A stretch of DNA of 64,000 nucleotides from Nyssa sinensis (GCA_008638375.1 CM018048.1:2312642-2376641), one strand, 5' to 3'; shown: positions 10,787 through 24,472, numbered from the stretch's first letter. Numbers and translations are program-made. The notes: a model not told the origin generated them from the letters alone.

Positions 10787-13700
10787 ATGTCAAATCTCAC
10801 CAAACTTGAATTTGCTGCATTGGATATCACTAGAAAGAATTATTTATCTTGAATCCTTGATGTTGAACTTCACCTTTAAGCCAGTAGTCTCGGTGATATT
10901 ATTAAAGAAGAAAACACTGAATCCTTGAAGGATAGTGCATAGGCACTGATATTTCCTCGTCGTCATATTCATGAAGGCCTAAAGGCAGAATATCTCATGG
11001 TAAAAGATCAATGGATCCTTTGGAAGAATCTAACAGAAAGGTATGACCACCAACGCACTATTATTCTCCTAAGGGCTAGGTATAGTTGGTTGCACCTGAG
11101 GTTGCAGGATTTTAAATCAGTCAATGAATACAATTCTGCATTATTCAGAATTATTTTGCAATTGAAATTATACAAAGAGAATATTACAGATGCAGATATA
11201 TTGGAAAAGACATTTTCTACATTTCATGCCTCGAATATTGTCCTGCAGCAACAATATCGATAGCATCGGTTTACTAAATATTCTGAATTGATATCATGTC
11301 TTCTCCTAACTGAGCAGTATAGTGACCTTGTTATGAAAAATTATTAGTTATGTCCCACTAGCTCTGTACCATTCCCTAGAGAGAATGGAAATGTATTTCT
11401 TGAAGCAAATGTAACTTCATCATATAGATAAAGACATGACTGTGGGCGTGGATATGGTCGTAGACGTGGTCGCGGTCGCGACTGGTATAATAACTCATAC
11501 TTAGGTGGTCATAAGAATAATTCTATTAATTGTCCCAAAAGAGACACACCGCAGCACTTGAAGTGCAATAATAATATTGAAACAAACCAACAAAAAGGGA
11601 AACAAAAAATAGTCCAAGATCCTGAAGAATCTTGTTATCGTTGCGATGGAAAATGACACTAGTCGTGTACTTGTCGTACGCCTAAACATTTTGTGGATCT
11701 TTATCAAGCATCACTAAAGAAAAAGGGAAAAGAAATAGAATTAAATTTTACTAATGGTCCTGTGAATATTACTGATGATCTTATGGATTTCTTTGATGAT
11801 CCTGTGGATATTACACACCTAGATGTCTACATTTCTTTACAAATCCTAAAGGAAGAATTGACCATTTAATAGGCGATGGGAACGTACATGTTAATTAGTG
11901 GTCTTTGTTATATTATGTTGTTTTGTTTAACTCACTGCAATGTTGAATTATGTTGCTTCAATGCAATTTAACTTTTTCATGTTTCTATTTTTAATACGTT
12001 ATAATAAATTGATAGATTCCAAATGGATAATGAAGATATCTGTCTAGCAGACAGTGCCATTACTTATACAATCCTTCGAGATAAAACATATTTCTTTACT
12101 CTCAAGTTATGTAAAACTAATGTCAACACAATATTTGATACTGCAAACATGATTAAAGGCTCCAGAAGAACCGACATCACATTGTCAAATGGAATAACAT
12201 TTCATATCAATGATACTTTATATTAAAAAAAATCTAGAAGAAATTTGCTTAGTTTTAAAGATATTCGCAAAAATGGATATCATATTGAGACTATTAATGA
12301 AGGTGATATGGAATATTTTTGTATCATATATGTTATTTCAAACAGGAAAAACTTCTTGGAGAAACTTCCTGCTTTCTCCTTGGGACTGTACCAAACTACT
12401 ATAAATGCCATTGAATCGCATGTTGTGATGAACTAGAAGCTCACCGACCTAAATACTTTTGTACTTTGGCATGATCGATTTGGCCACCCAGGAAAAATAA
12501 TGATGTGGAGAATCATTAAGAATTCACATAGACATCCTTTAAAGAACCAGGAGATTCTTTTACTATACGAATATTCATATACTGCTTGTTCTCAAGGAAA
12601 ACTAATAATAAGGTCATCTCCCATGAAGGTGAGTGTTGAATCTCTAGTATTTTTAAAACGCATTCAGGGAAATATATGTGGACCTATTCACCCACCTAAT
12701 GGACCATTTCATTACTTTATGGTATTGATAGATGCATCAACTAGATGGTCTCATGTTTGTTTACTTTTATCTCATAATATAGTATTTACGAGACTCCTTG
12801 GTCAAATCATTCGATTAAGAGCACAATTCCCTAATCATCCTATCAAGACAATACGTCTTGATAATACTGGTGAATTTATATCCCAAACATTTAATACATA
12901 TTGCGTGTTAATAAAGATTAATGTCGAACACCCTATTGCTCACATACACACGCAAAACAGTTTAACAAAATCTTTGATCAAACGTCTCCAATTAATAGTT
13001 AGACTTTTACTTATGAAGACAAAGCTTCCTACTTCTACTTGGGGGCATGCCATATTGCATGTTGCGACATTAATTCGTATTAGGTCAACTACTTATCACA
13101 AATATTCCTCTTTACAAATTGTACTTGGCTATCAACCAAATGTGTCTCACCTAAGAATCTTTGGTTGTACTGTGCAAGTCCTTATAGCACCCCCATAACA
13201 TACTAAAATGGGTCCCCAAAGATGATTAGGAACTTATGTTGGATTTGGTTCCCTATCAATCATAAGATATCTTAAACCCCTAACAGGTGATTTATTTACG
13301 GCTCGATTTGCAGATTGTCATTTTGATGAGATAGTCTTCCTACCATTAAGGAGAGAAAAGCTGAAGCCAGAAGCTCAGCATGAAATTTCATGGAATACAA
13401 TAACATTAGCTCATTTTGATCCTCGTACTAATCAATGTGAACTAGAAGTTCAAATGATCATTCATTTGCAAAGTATTGCAAACCAATTACCAGATGCATT
13501 CATTGATATAAAAAAAATAATAAAATCATATATACTAGCTGCAAATACCCTCGCACGAATCAATGTCCCTACAAGACAATCTGTTTCTATAGCAGCAAAT
13601 GAATCTATGGCACACTTGAAGCATGGTAGACTCATTGGTGCGAAAGATAAACTTTTTCGGAAGAAGAAGACACAGGGAACAAAAGAAATGGCAACTCCTA

Positions 13701-14633
13701 AAAAGACCATACATAATAAAACCAACGTTGGTATAAAAATACCTCATGAGAAAGGTAAACAAATACTTCTAAAAGAGGAAATACTTCCTGAAGAAGTAAT
13801 ATCCCCTGAAGCGGAACAAGTAGCCCGAAGAGGCATATATACCTGAAAATAAAGAGATCTCAATAAATTATGTATCTAATGGAGATATATGGGATCGAAA
13901 TAATACTATCATTGATCATATATTTGCTTTCTCAATATCACTTGAAATCACCAGAAGTGATAAGGATCCGGAACCACAAAGCGTCGAAGAAAGTCGACGT
14001 AGAAATGATTGGCGAAAATGGAAGGATGCGGTACAAACTAAGTTAGACTCACTAGCAAAACAAGAGGTATTTGGACTTGTACTCCAGACACCTGAAGGCA
14101 GAAAGCCTGTAGGAAACACATGGGTATTTGTACGAAAACATAATGAACAAAATAAAATTATCAAGTATAAAGCTAGACTTGTAGCACAAGGTTTCTCATA
14201 GAGACCTACTGTTAATTATGAAGAGACGTATTCTCTAGTCATAGATACAATTACGTTTCGATTTTTAATAAGTTTGGTAGTCTTAAAAGGACTAGATATG
14301 CGTCTTATGGACGTAGTCACAACATATTTATATGGATCACTTGATAGTGACATATACATGAAAATCCTTGAAGGGTTTAAGATTCCTGAAACTAGTAATT
14401 CACATTCTCGTAGCATGTATTCAATCAAGTTACAACAATCACTGTATGGATTGCAACAGTCTAGGTGTATGTGGTACAATCGCCTGAGTGAATATTCACT
14501 AAAGGAAGGATACGCAAATAATTCAATTTGTCCCTATATTTTCATAAAGAAGTCGGATATTGGATTTGCAATAGTGGCAGTATATGTTGATGACTTGAAT
14601 CTTGTAGGAACTCCTGAAGAGCTCACCATTTGA
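10787..14633 (+). pseudogene. Copia gag-pol polyprotein, decayed and 3' truncated
   Basis: From ATG 10787 (MSNLTKLEFAALDI) the frame encodes a UBN2-type gag (KDQWILWKNLTERYD, then LHLRLQDFKSVNEYNSALFR). A zinc knuckle near 11630-11675 (CYRC...CTC) contains stops in its middle. A protease-like region (about 12020-12230), GAG-pre-integrase (LWHDRFGHPGK, about 12467) and integrase core (GPIHPPNGPFHYFMVLIDAS, then RLDNTGEF) follow, all in one frame with stops. After about 13846 the frame shifts, and RT continues with WRKWKDAVQTKLDSL, KYKARLVAQGFS and YVDDLNLVG (about 14583). Translation fails about 20 residues later and the 3' LTR begins at 14653. RNase H is absent. It is not functional. Confidence 0.85.
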
Positions 14634-14652
14634 AGTGACATCCATGGGAGAG

Positions 14653-14997
14653 TGTTATAAAGTGACAAGGTAGATACCCACCATTGAAAGAGATAAAGCT
14701 TGATATATATCAAGCTAGTGGCAACTTGAAGATAAAAGTTAAAACAAGTTGGCAAGAAAAATCTCTTACAGAGGTAGCAATTTCTTCTATATAAGGAGCA
14801 TGACAAATGATTTGACTGTATAATTTCACTGAGACTAAAGTGGTAACTTGTTGTGAGCTTAGTGAGATCTTCTATTATACTCACTTACATAAATAATCAA
14901 ATCATTCACTCTTGTATATAGACGTAAGCTTGAAGTTGAACCATGTAAATATTTGTGTGCACTTGTGTGGTTGATTTTATACATCAATTTCACAATA
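14653..14997 (+). repeat. 3' LTR of copia element
   Basis: It starts TGTTATAAAGTGACAAGG after a short purine stretch (gggagag) and ends at cacaata, followed by the duplication aaatc. A couple of terminal bases may have been lost: the 5' copy ends caataca. It is about 19 bp shorter than the 5' LTR because of small indels. Confidence 0.85.
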
Positions 14998-15002
14998 AAA
15001 TC

Positions 15003-17372
15003 AATAAATAATGATAATTACATTAGGTTAGGGGTAGGTGTGATAAGGTCAAGAATGCCGAGCTTTATTATTTGGATATAAGTAGAAAGTGATAAGACAG
15101 TTATTTGGATGGACGGGTCATGATTCGTCATCTATATAATCTATTCTTTTGCTCCGCTGCTCCTCCCCTACCATAACAATGGTTGCTTTGCGTCTGGGTT
15201 CCGAGACTGGGTGGGCGCAGGCGCTGGGTAAGGCTGTTAAAGACCCGTCTCATCAAATCCTTTACTGAAAAAAAAAAAAATTATAATAAAAACAAATGGT
15301 AATTGACTCCAAATCAATAAGAAAAATCACTTTCTATTTAAAAACATGTTACAATCACATGTGATTATTTAATTTTAAATAAAAAATAAAAAAAAACACA
15401 TATTTATTATATATGTAAATAATTGTACTTAAGATACATGTCTAAGTAAGAAGTGTTTTTTCTTATCTAATTTAAAACTGAGCATTATTTATAAAAATAA
15501 AAAGGAAAAGTTTTTACATCAAAATGTTTGATACCCAAAAACAAAATATATAAAGGGATGAAAACTGATTGTAGGTTTCTTTATTACCTTGTTTGGTTTA
15601 AAATAATCTTTAATATGTCCATGAGCGTGTCTCTCTTTCTTGGGGGAAAAAATTACAGTGAAAAAGCTTCATATTCGTTCAAATTAATTTTAAATATGTG
15701 ACAATGATACTTTAATTTTAAATATAGACCATAAGTTAGAGACTCATTTGAATAAACATGGAGATTTTCCTCGTGCTACTTTACCACTCTTTGGTGCATG
15801 TAGATGTAGGTGGAATCAAGCAATATTTGAATGTAGAGAATTGCCTTCACATAAGGTATTATTACTTTTGAAATAAGGGCTTTTAAATAGGGTAATTAAC
15901 CCACAAAATGAACAAATGAAAACATACAACAAAGTTTAATATTGTACCTTAAATTGAACAAGTAATTTATTTCAACCCGAGTAATTACAAGGAACAAGTA
16001 ATTTAAACTTGTTATAACTAAATTTGTTATAATTTTTTTTTTTAATTAATCATAACGGGAATAGATTTGGAGAAAACGAAGGCAACTATTGAAGAATTCG
16101 TCAATTTAAATAAGCTTGGTATCCCATATATTTATTCTTAAATTTGTTATAATAATATTCTTTAACTTGATTAGTACTTCCTTCACTTCCTCGTACGAGT
16201 GGTTAAGGGTTTAAATCCCTTCAAGGATAAAGTATGTATGATTTTTTTATAAAAAATTAAAGAAGATGATTATAAAAAAAAATAGGATTGAGCAAAACAT
16301 AATTTATATTTTTCATATTTAATAAAATATTTCACCAATATAGAAGATGTAAATATATCATCTTCATTAATTTCTGGTCATTTCATGTACATTATGAGTG
16401 TTAATTGATTTGATTTATTCATACTTTTTCATTTTTTTTTTATTCATATCTACAGGGAGGCTAGCTTGGAAGTTTCCAAATGTTCCAGGCCTCCCTTTTG
16501 ATTCATTTAACCTCATGACTATTTGGGATTTAGAATCACTTGTATTGGAGAGTCTTGAAACGAACAACTAGGTTCATAAAGACCAACTTTTATGATGATT
16601 ATCATCGATCCTCTAATACTTAATAATGTTGAGAGACAATGAAATTATAGTTAGAAATATTGATTAATAAGATTCACAATAATTTTTAGTAATAAAAATA
16701 TTACAACTATTTGATTTGTAATATTAAAATATGATATGTATACAAATTTGTAAAGTTGACGAACATTATTTTCAAAAAAATAATAATATATTATATCGAA
16801 TTTAAATTATAAGAATTTTTATATTTTTATTACAATAATTTAATATTACTAATAGTTTTTTTTTTTTTTGGGATTAAACTTGGACCAATCTAACCATCGT
16901 TCTACCTCTAATTTCATCTATAACAATTAAACATAATTTATTCGAAAACCTATCTAATCATACTATTTTACTTTCACAGAGTGAACAACATTTGCCAACT
17001 AATCAACTGCAAAATTAACTTCACAATAAATATGTAAAATAGTCACCTGTAAATCTTTCTCTTTAATAATATTAAAACAATCTTTCAATATACTATAAAT
17101 CTTCCACGGACAATGTTACTTACCTAACAACACATTAATTATAATCATAGAGACTCCCTCACTGTCAAAACATTAATTTTGCTAAAGTGAGTCGCGGAGG
17201 TCGGATCTTCGGGACCTGATTGGTTAGTGTAACACACGCGCCCACATGTGTATTACACCGATAAAAAGGTCACGGAGATTCGATCTCTACGACTTACCGA
17301 AGCAATCCTTTCAAAACATTATCACCTTGAACATCAATTCTAATTAAGCCTTCCCATAGAACCTTTTATACA

Positions 17373-17415
<43 letters not shown>

Positions 17416-17770
17416 TATGTGTGTTTATTTATTCTAATAACTAATACTATAAAGAGATTATTTCTATTAATTTTTTAATTAATTATTAAATAATAGAATT
17501 ATTATATGAAATGATGTTGGTTTGTCAAAAAAAATTATTAATTAATAGAAATTATTAAAAGTAATTAAACATTAATTATTAGAGGATTACTTGTAGGAGA
17601 AATATAATCAAATTGTCTAGCCTTATGTTGCACGGACAATGCTTGGGAGCTATTTATCATAATAAAAGCATTAAACATTTAATAATTTAGATACCAAGTT
17701 GAATTAGGTTGCATAATACCAAGTTTGGATGCCTTAACCTACTTGTTTTAAGATTTTCTGATTATGTTTA
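15003..17770. other. AT-rich intergenic DNA with weak coding-like fragments
   Basis: No gene can be supported. An open stretch at about 15734-15857 (HGDFPRATLPLFGACRCRWN) and another at about 16456-16569 (RLAWKFPNVPGLPFDSFN, ending at a TAG) read more like protein than their surroundings, but the frames do not join at the splice sites I can see. A GC-richer block at 17180-17305 looks like a repeat end. (TA)n then (CA)n occurs at about 17373-17412. Confidence 0.45.
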
Positions 17771-18424
17771 TGATGCTGCACTTTTTGACTCGCAATAAGT
17801 ATGGGTTCCGTAACCTGTAGAACACTCAAAAAAGGGATCAGAGGACCATCGGATTGGCTCCGGCGGTAGCCGCTCTGATGCTTAAGTAAGTAAACAGAAT
17901 TGAAAAGACTGTATTGAAAGCTAAAGAATGAGCATAAAAATAAAGCGTACTTTTAGGGTTTAATTTATAAATCGTGGCCTTCCTAAGTTGATTAGGATTC
18001 GATGCCATGAATATAGGGATTTGATCATCGGAGATTGCAGTTACCTTGTGGAGTATTATGTCGTACATAAAGATTATAATCATAGATAGTAACTTCCTTG
18101 TTGAAGACTGTTTCCGTGTTGAAGACTGTTTCTTTATTCCCTGCTTAGAAGTTGTTAAGGAAACCATAAGGTCGGAACCATATGAAACGCTGAGTGAATA
18201 TTGCCCAGAGCATAAGGTCTGGAGGATATGTACATGAGAATGCCTTGGAGGCCACGCCTGCTTTGTATGATCGAATTTATCGGCTCTATAGAATATATAT
18301 ACATATATATATATATGTATATAAGAATGCCCTGAAGGCTGTGGCTGCTTTGTATGATCGAGATTATCAGCTCTGTACGAACACGTGTCTCAAAGTAATT
18401 GGTGAGTCTGTTTGTGGTATATCA
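17771..18424 (-). mobile_element. Solo LTR of the Tat-like family, inverted
   Basis: It is the reverse-complement relative of the LTR at 2774-3380: it starts TGATATACCACA (18424) and ends GTGCAGCATCA (17771). Flanks are gttta and attta, a one-mismatch 5-bp duplication, which supports a solo LTR left by recombination. A TATAAATT box is conserved near 17962. Near 18240-18370 two copies of a block (with 'ctgctttgtatgatcga') are separated by (TA)n. The open frames here are LTR sequence, not genes. Confidence 0.8.
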
Positions 18425-18468
18425 ATTTAACATTATTAAATTATGATGTTAAGGTTCAAGTGGGTTTA

Positions 18469-18471
<3 letters not shown>

Positions 18472-18508
<37 letters not shown>

Positions 18509-18510
18509 TG
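18472..18510. repeat. (CA)n(TA)n microsatellite
   Basis: A CA run passes directly into a TA run just right of the solo LTR. Confidence 0.9.
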
Positions 18511-18567
18511 TATAGAACCATTGGCTAGCGTATGGAGAAATTGTGCACTCCATAAAGCGACTTTATT

Positions 18568-18965
18568 TTGGGTTTCTTTTCAACTTTCAAGGTGGGATGC
18601 GGGTCCATTGCTGGTTGACAAAATAGATAGTAGCATTCAAGAGGCATTTAGAAATTATTTGAAAGAAACTGTTTTAAGATGGAAATCTTCCTTACAAGAT
18701 CTACGACTGGGCCTAACAGCTAAATTCTTTGGTAGGAAAATTATTGAAAAATCTGGGTGCTTGTCGATTTTGGGTTTCTTTTCAACTTTCAAGGTGGGAT
18801 GTGGGTCCATTGCTGGTTGACAAAATAGATAGTAGCATTCAAGAGGCATTTAGAAATTACTTGAAAGACTTCTGTTTTAAGATCGAAATCTGCCGTACAA
18901 GATCTACGACCGGGCCTACCAGCTAAATTCTTTGGTAGGAAAATTGTTGAAAAATCTGGGAAATT
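18568..18965. repeat. Tandem duplication, 2 x about 200 bp
   Basis: Two adjacent copies start with the same 'ttgggtttcttttcaac' block at about 18568 and 18770, a 202-bp offset. They differ by scattered substitutions and a few indels. Overlapping open frames (FWVSFQLSRWD in both copies) come from the repeat. I cannot link them to a known protein. Confidence 0.85.
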
Positions 18966-18999
18966 GCTCCCTCTATTCGTGTGCTTGTCAATTTGAATC

Positions 19000-21058
19000 A
19001 TCAGCTAGGAACAATAGGGTTATAAATTAGTTGAGTTAAATTGTAGTTTGTTTAAGTTTGATTTGTAAAAATTAATAAATTATAAATTATTATCAAGTCT
19101 AACTTATCTATACTTTGAACTTATTTCGAACAGGTTTTATATATATTAAGTTAATTGTGATTCGAATTTGAGTAACTTTTTTTTTTTTTTGTATAGTATT
19201 AGAAGTTGTTTGATCAAATTTTTCAAGAGAAAAAATCGTAACTCCAATGCTAATTCAATTCAGGAACACTTCCCATACCCGTGTTTCTTTAAAAAGCTTG
19301 TTAGTCGAAGTCGTGTACCTTGAATAAGCTTGGCCAAACGGTTTCTTAGAGTACTTATTGGCTTATTTGAGTTCGAATCAAACTCAACAAATTGATGAAG
19401 TTTAAGATATGTTCAAGCATAATTTATTTATCTTACAAACCAATTTAGAACGGGTTTCTAATCGAGTTAATCACGAGGCAAAAAAATTAGAAACATGAGT
19501 GGCTTGATTTGTTTTATAGCTATAATCATCAAGGAATTTTTTTCTCTATTGTTTTTTTTTTTTTGGTTCTTTTTTGTTGTTGTTATTGGGGTTAATAGTA
19601 GTGATTGAACTCTAAACTCTTTTCTCCATTTCAAATGTTTTGCATGCATGACTGTGTTACATAGGCTAGAAACTCAGTAGTTATAAATCAAGACAGCACT
19701 GTTCTTTTTTTTTTTTGTGGAAATTAGAGAAATGAAACAAAATAAGAGAACAATAAAACTACCAACCACAACCAACCCCATTGGGATTTTAAAGAAACAG
19801 AAAGGGCACAAACAAAGCAAATCAGTAGAAGAAAACAAAAAAGATCCAACAAGGCACCAAACTTCCTTTCTTCATTTGACAAACAGCCCAATTTGTCAAT
19901 TTATTCCCAAATGTTCTAACACGCAACAAAAACTTCTGAATATCTTTTGAAAGCAAAATCCCAGATCCCATTGACCCTTACAATTCGGAGAGTTGATAGC
20001 TGAGTTCTATCAACTAGTTCCTCCATTTATGTGCCAAGCTTTAACTGAAATCACCAACTACTTTTATAATTTTTTGAAAAAAAAAATAGGTGGGAACTGT
20101 CGATCACTTCTATCCAATCAGGTAGCAGTTTTTCCTCGATAAATAAAGAGCTCACGCAAGAATAAATCTCTTCAAGAAGAAACGCAGTTAGTAGGATTTC
20201 AAGTAGGAATTTGATGTGTTATTCTGTTACATGATATCCTGGTTGGTATTATAAAATTTAAGGAATCATGAAGTTTTTTTTTTAAAAAATTGGTACATTA
20301 ATAAATCCTTTTATCTTGCACAGATTAAGGCTAGCAATCAAGTCTTATCAATGTGTGAAGTGTTTGTGAAACATGAACCCACAAATGGCTTCTTGGGCTA
20401 TTAAATATGATGCTGAAGTTTCTTGGGCTTTTGAATTCTGTTTTTGTTTGAAGATTCTGATTTTTTTTTTTTTTTTAGATTGGTCAGGAATATTCTGAAC
20501 CAACTTACATATAACAGACTAATTTTTTATTTTTTTTTTCTGTGACAGTCAAGTCCACCTTTTAAATTTTAGTTACCAAAGATCGGCGTAGAAGAAACTC
20601 AAACTCAAGACGTTTAAATTTTATCTTCAATGTCTTTATTATTCAGTTACACCCCCGGGTGATTGGAGATTCCGAACTTCTAAATTTTCCCAAGTAAAAT
20701 CTTTTTAAATTAGCTTTGCTATTATGGTACGTTAGTGGTAAACAAGATGTCCTGCTTCCAATTTTCAAAGGAATTTAGACTGTTATATAGCTCATCTCAA
20801 GTAATGAATCCTCAATTTTTTTTTCAATGGTGCTTTAAATACGTGTCACACTATCGATTGTTTAATTATTTAATAGTAAAAGCATGATGCGGTATGTATC
20901 AAATATCATACTGAGAAAAATTAAGAGAAAACTATATTCGAGAAGATCACTGTATACCCTCTTATCTCAAAACAAAAATATAAGAATAATAATAGGGAAT
21001 TAGTGATCATTTGTGTTTTCCTCTTCTTCTTTTTTTGTGTGTTAGTAAATTGACATGT

Positions 21059-21093
<35 letters not shown>

Positions 21094-21155
21094 TCCATCT
21101 ATATACATAGACTATACATAATATACAACCTATTTGAAGTAATGTTGGACTGATG
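19000..21155. other. AT-rich intergenic DNA
   Basis: Many homopolymer T and A runs, and a (TA)n run at about 21063-21091. The open frames at 19467-19649 and 19717-19950 are low-complexity and have no recognisable domain. Confidence 0.55.
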
Positions 21156-21305
21156 GAGGGGGAAAGTCTGTATTGTATCTACCTGGCCACTGGCTTTGGA
21201 TTTTATGTTGTTTGATTGGCGATTGATTCTAGGCCCCCAACAAATTGATCTAGCTATTTTCTCAAAACTTAGATAGTGTATATATATAAACACACATACA
21301 CACAA
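21156..21305. repeat. Dispersed repeat copy 1
   Basis: It shares a block ('gctttggatt', 'tgtttgattgg', 'caaattgatct', 'tctcaaaactt', 'atagtgtatatata') with 22137-22262, about 970 bp to the right. Both copies end in a TA/CA-rich tail. Confidence 0.7.
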
Positions 21306-22136
21306 CACTAGCAATAGCCCGTATATTGATTTTTACCTGTCTATTATTGTAAAGTTCATTCATCTTCATGAGTTTTGTCTATCAATCGCTACTCTAGTTC
21401 ATTCAATACATATAAAATATTGTTCTCGATTTCTTCCAACATCACTCTTAGGTTTCTCAAGTCTTTGAATTTTTTTTTTTAATAACATTGTCTATTGAGT
21501 TTTTAGGCCATATATCAAGAAGTGTGTTGATTATTGTATAGATCAAAATTGCAATGTGAGAGTGAAATCATTTACTCTTAAGATGGTTGTATAATTTTTC
21601 TTTTGTTAGTATATGTTTCCTGGCAATGGAATCTAAGCTCATCCTTTTTGTCTTAGGCTCTATTCATAATGGATTGATATCACGTTCTGATTCCTTAAAA
21701 GGAATATTAAATCTAATGCACACTTTGATTTTTTGTTTTTTTTGAAAGAAGCGATGGTATTACAATAATATAATCAATTCAATTTAATATTACATAATTA
21801 TAAATCACCAACCAACAAAACTACTAAACCTAGGAGCCTCTCAAATGTGGGTTCTGACCAATAAACCAACTCAATCCATGACTGAGTAAAAATAATACTC
21901 ACAATCTTCTAACAAAGAAAGTAAGACTTGAACTCACAACCTTCTCCTAATACATACTTTGATTTTTTATCATTAAAAATACTATGTACTTCATTATTCC
22001 AAGACATTCTCAACTATTTTTTTATTATATCTTTTTCTGCTTGTTTTTTAACTTATTTTTGAATTAAACAAAATTTTTAATTTTCTTTAATTCATATTTA
22101 TTTATAGGAGTGTCATGGAATATAATGTGATAATAT
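21306..22136. other. AT-rich intergenic DNA between repeat copies
   Basis: No gene is recognisable; poly-T runs occur near 21472 and 22017. Confidence 0.5.
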
Positions 22137-22262
22137 GGGGGTGGGTGGGTCTCGTAGCATTTGCTTTGGATTAGTTGTTGTTTGATTGGGGATTGGTTCT
22201 GGGCCCAACAAATTGATCTGGCTCTTATCTCAAAACTTGATAGTGTATATATACATACACTT
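22137..22262. repeat. Dispersed repeat copy 2
   Basis: Second copy of the block at 21156-21305, same orientation. It leads into the (TA)n region at 22268-22366. Confidence 0.7.
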
Positions 22263-22267
22263 ACAGA

Positions 22268-22313
22268 CAATATATATATATACATATATATGTATATATA
22301 CATACACTTACAC

Positions 22314-22370
<57 letters not shown>

Positions 22371-22504
22371 TCGGATAACATATCATATATAGGGTGTTAA
22401 AGATGATGCAACCCTATTGATATAGTTTATAGAGCTTTAAAGATGTAATATATTAATACACATTTTAGAGCATGATCAAAATCAATATTAAACTGATTCC
22501 CTAT

Positions 22505-22541
<37 letters not shown>

Positions 22542-22569
22542 ACAATGATATTAGGCCTAACAAAAACTT

Positions 22570-22611
<42 letters not shown>

Positions 22612-22646
22612 ACAATGATATTAGGCCTAACAAAAACTTAACAAAC
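22268..22646. repeat. (TA)n-rich region with a tandem 70-bp unit
   Basis: It contains a run of about 50 bp of TA at 22316-22366. At about 22508-22646 a unit made of (TA)n plus 'tctcacaatgatattaggcc' and about 18 further bases occurs twice in a row. The open frames with poly-Tyr/Ile are translations of this repeat. Confidence 0.85.
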
Positions 22647-22649
22647 TGA

Positions 22650-23752
22650 ACATTTCTTTGTTTGTTGTATTATTTGATTTTTTATAAAACCTTGATTTTC
22701 TTTGTTTATTATACTACTAACATGGATGCATGACTCATCTCTGTCTAAAATATTAACGAAGGGTTGTGATTGGACGAAATTAATACAAAATAAATAATAA
22801 TGAAAACAAATATTCTGCTCATATGGTTGTTGGATGTATTCCACAGTGGACCCAAATAAGATACTGTATTAAAAAAGACGTTTTGTCAGATTATATATAC
22901 TTTGGCCTGCTGGTGACGCCATCAAATTGTCATTACTTCCAAAAATTATTGAGGCAGACTTATCTACTACTGTCACAGATATATATTCAGTTATGTTAGG
23001 AGTTGAATTTAATTATACTATATATATAGATAATATTTTGATTTTTTTTTTATCTTAAGTAAACCTTTTAAAGTAGTTCATGAACTCAGTATATGCTAAT
23101 TAACCCATCTAATTCATGGACAGTGAGCATAGGTTTAATTGGAGACAATATATAAAAAAAAAAAATTACCAAAATTTATTGACCATAATTCAGGTGGTGC
23201 CATGGATTAAATTTTCTTTTAAGACCAACCAATTACTGGGTCCATAGAATTTAAATCCCAGTAGGAGGCCATTTGATACTTCAGTTGGAGGCCAAAATTA
23301 AAAACTCATATTTGTTCTTCCAGCAAAATACTGATGCGAACTGTGATTTTGACCTAAGAAGTGGTGCCAAACACCCTCTAACTCCCATCCCCTTGCCCTC
23401 ACCATAATAAGGCTTGAAATTATGATGGCCGTTTTGTAAAAAGACACATGATGTCACTCAATCACATGGACTTCAATCACTTATAGAATCCGTGATCCAG
23501 ATTTTGGTAGATTTCTTAAATTAATGGAAACAATGATTTGCGTGCATGTAACAAGCATATGATATTTCATGAGACACCAAATAATGAGGTAGAAAAGAAG
23601 AAGACAATTATATATTAGATTAAGATGCTAATGATAGAACAGTACACAGTACTCGTACAAAAAAAGAAAAGAGAAGAAAAAACAATGATACATCAAATTA
23701 TGAAGCGCATTAGAGCAAAGCTAACTCGAGCAATCAACATTAATCTACCACG
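22650..23752. other. AT-rich intergenic DNA, 3' flank of dirigent gene 2
   Basis: No gene is seen. The right end should hold the 3'UTR of the dirigent gene that reads leftwards from 24298. Confidence 0.5.
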
Positions 23753-24325
<573 letters not shown>

Positions 24326-24350
24326 CTAGAAAGAGCCTTCTTTCTTCAGT

Positions 24351-24357
24351 TTTTATA
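24351..24357 (-). promoter_or_regulatory. TATA box of dirigent gene 2
   Basis: The minus strand reads TATAAAA about 53 bp upstream of the ATG at 24298. This leaves a very short 5'UTR of roughly 20-25 bases. Confidence 0.65.
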
Positions 24358-24472
24358 GAACAACTTTTTGACTGCATGTTTGATCTGTGGGCAACTATAG
24401 AGAGGGATCGAATATGCTCACATACTCTTTTTTCCCACTTAGTTTGTCCTATTTTGCATGTAGCATTTGCTA

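Larger units (their letters stand above)
6783..14997 (+). mobile_element. Ty1/copia retrotransposon, old, with a nested solo LTR
   Basis: Two direct LTRs (6783-7146 and 14653-14997) flank a decayed gag-pol. The target duplication aaatc is present on both sides (6778-6782 and 14998-15002). The internal region is split by a 3.5-kb insertion at 7164-10702. Pol ends shortly after the reverse transcriptase YVDD box, so the rest of RT and RNase H are missing. The two LTRs differ at many sites and by indels, which indicates an old insertion. Confidence 0.88.

Noticed and set aside
16190..16235. tRNA/SINE-like 'gagtggttaagggtttaaatccc'
   Set aside because: It has a loose box A/box B look, but the spacing is far too short for a tRNA or SINE promoter and no cloverleaf forms.
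22064..22400. Poly-Tyr/Ile open frames on both strands
   Set aside because: They are microsatellite translations of the (TA)n run.
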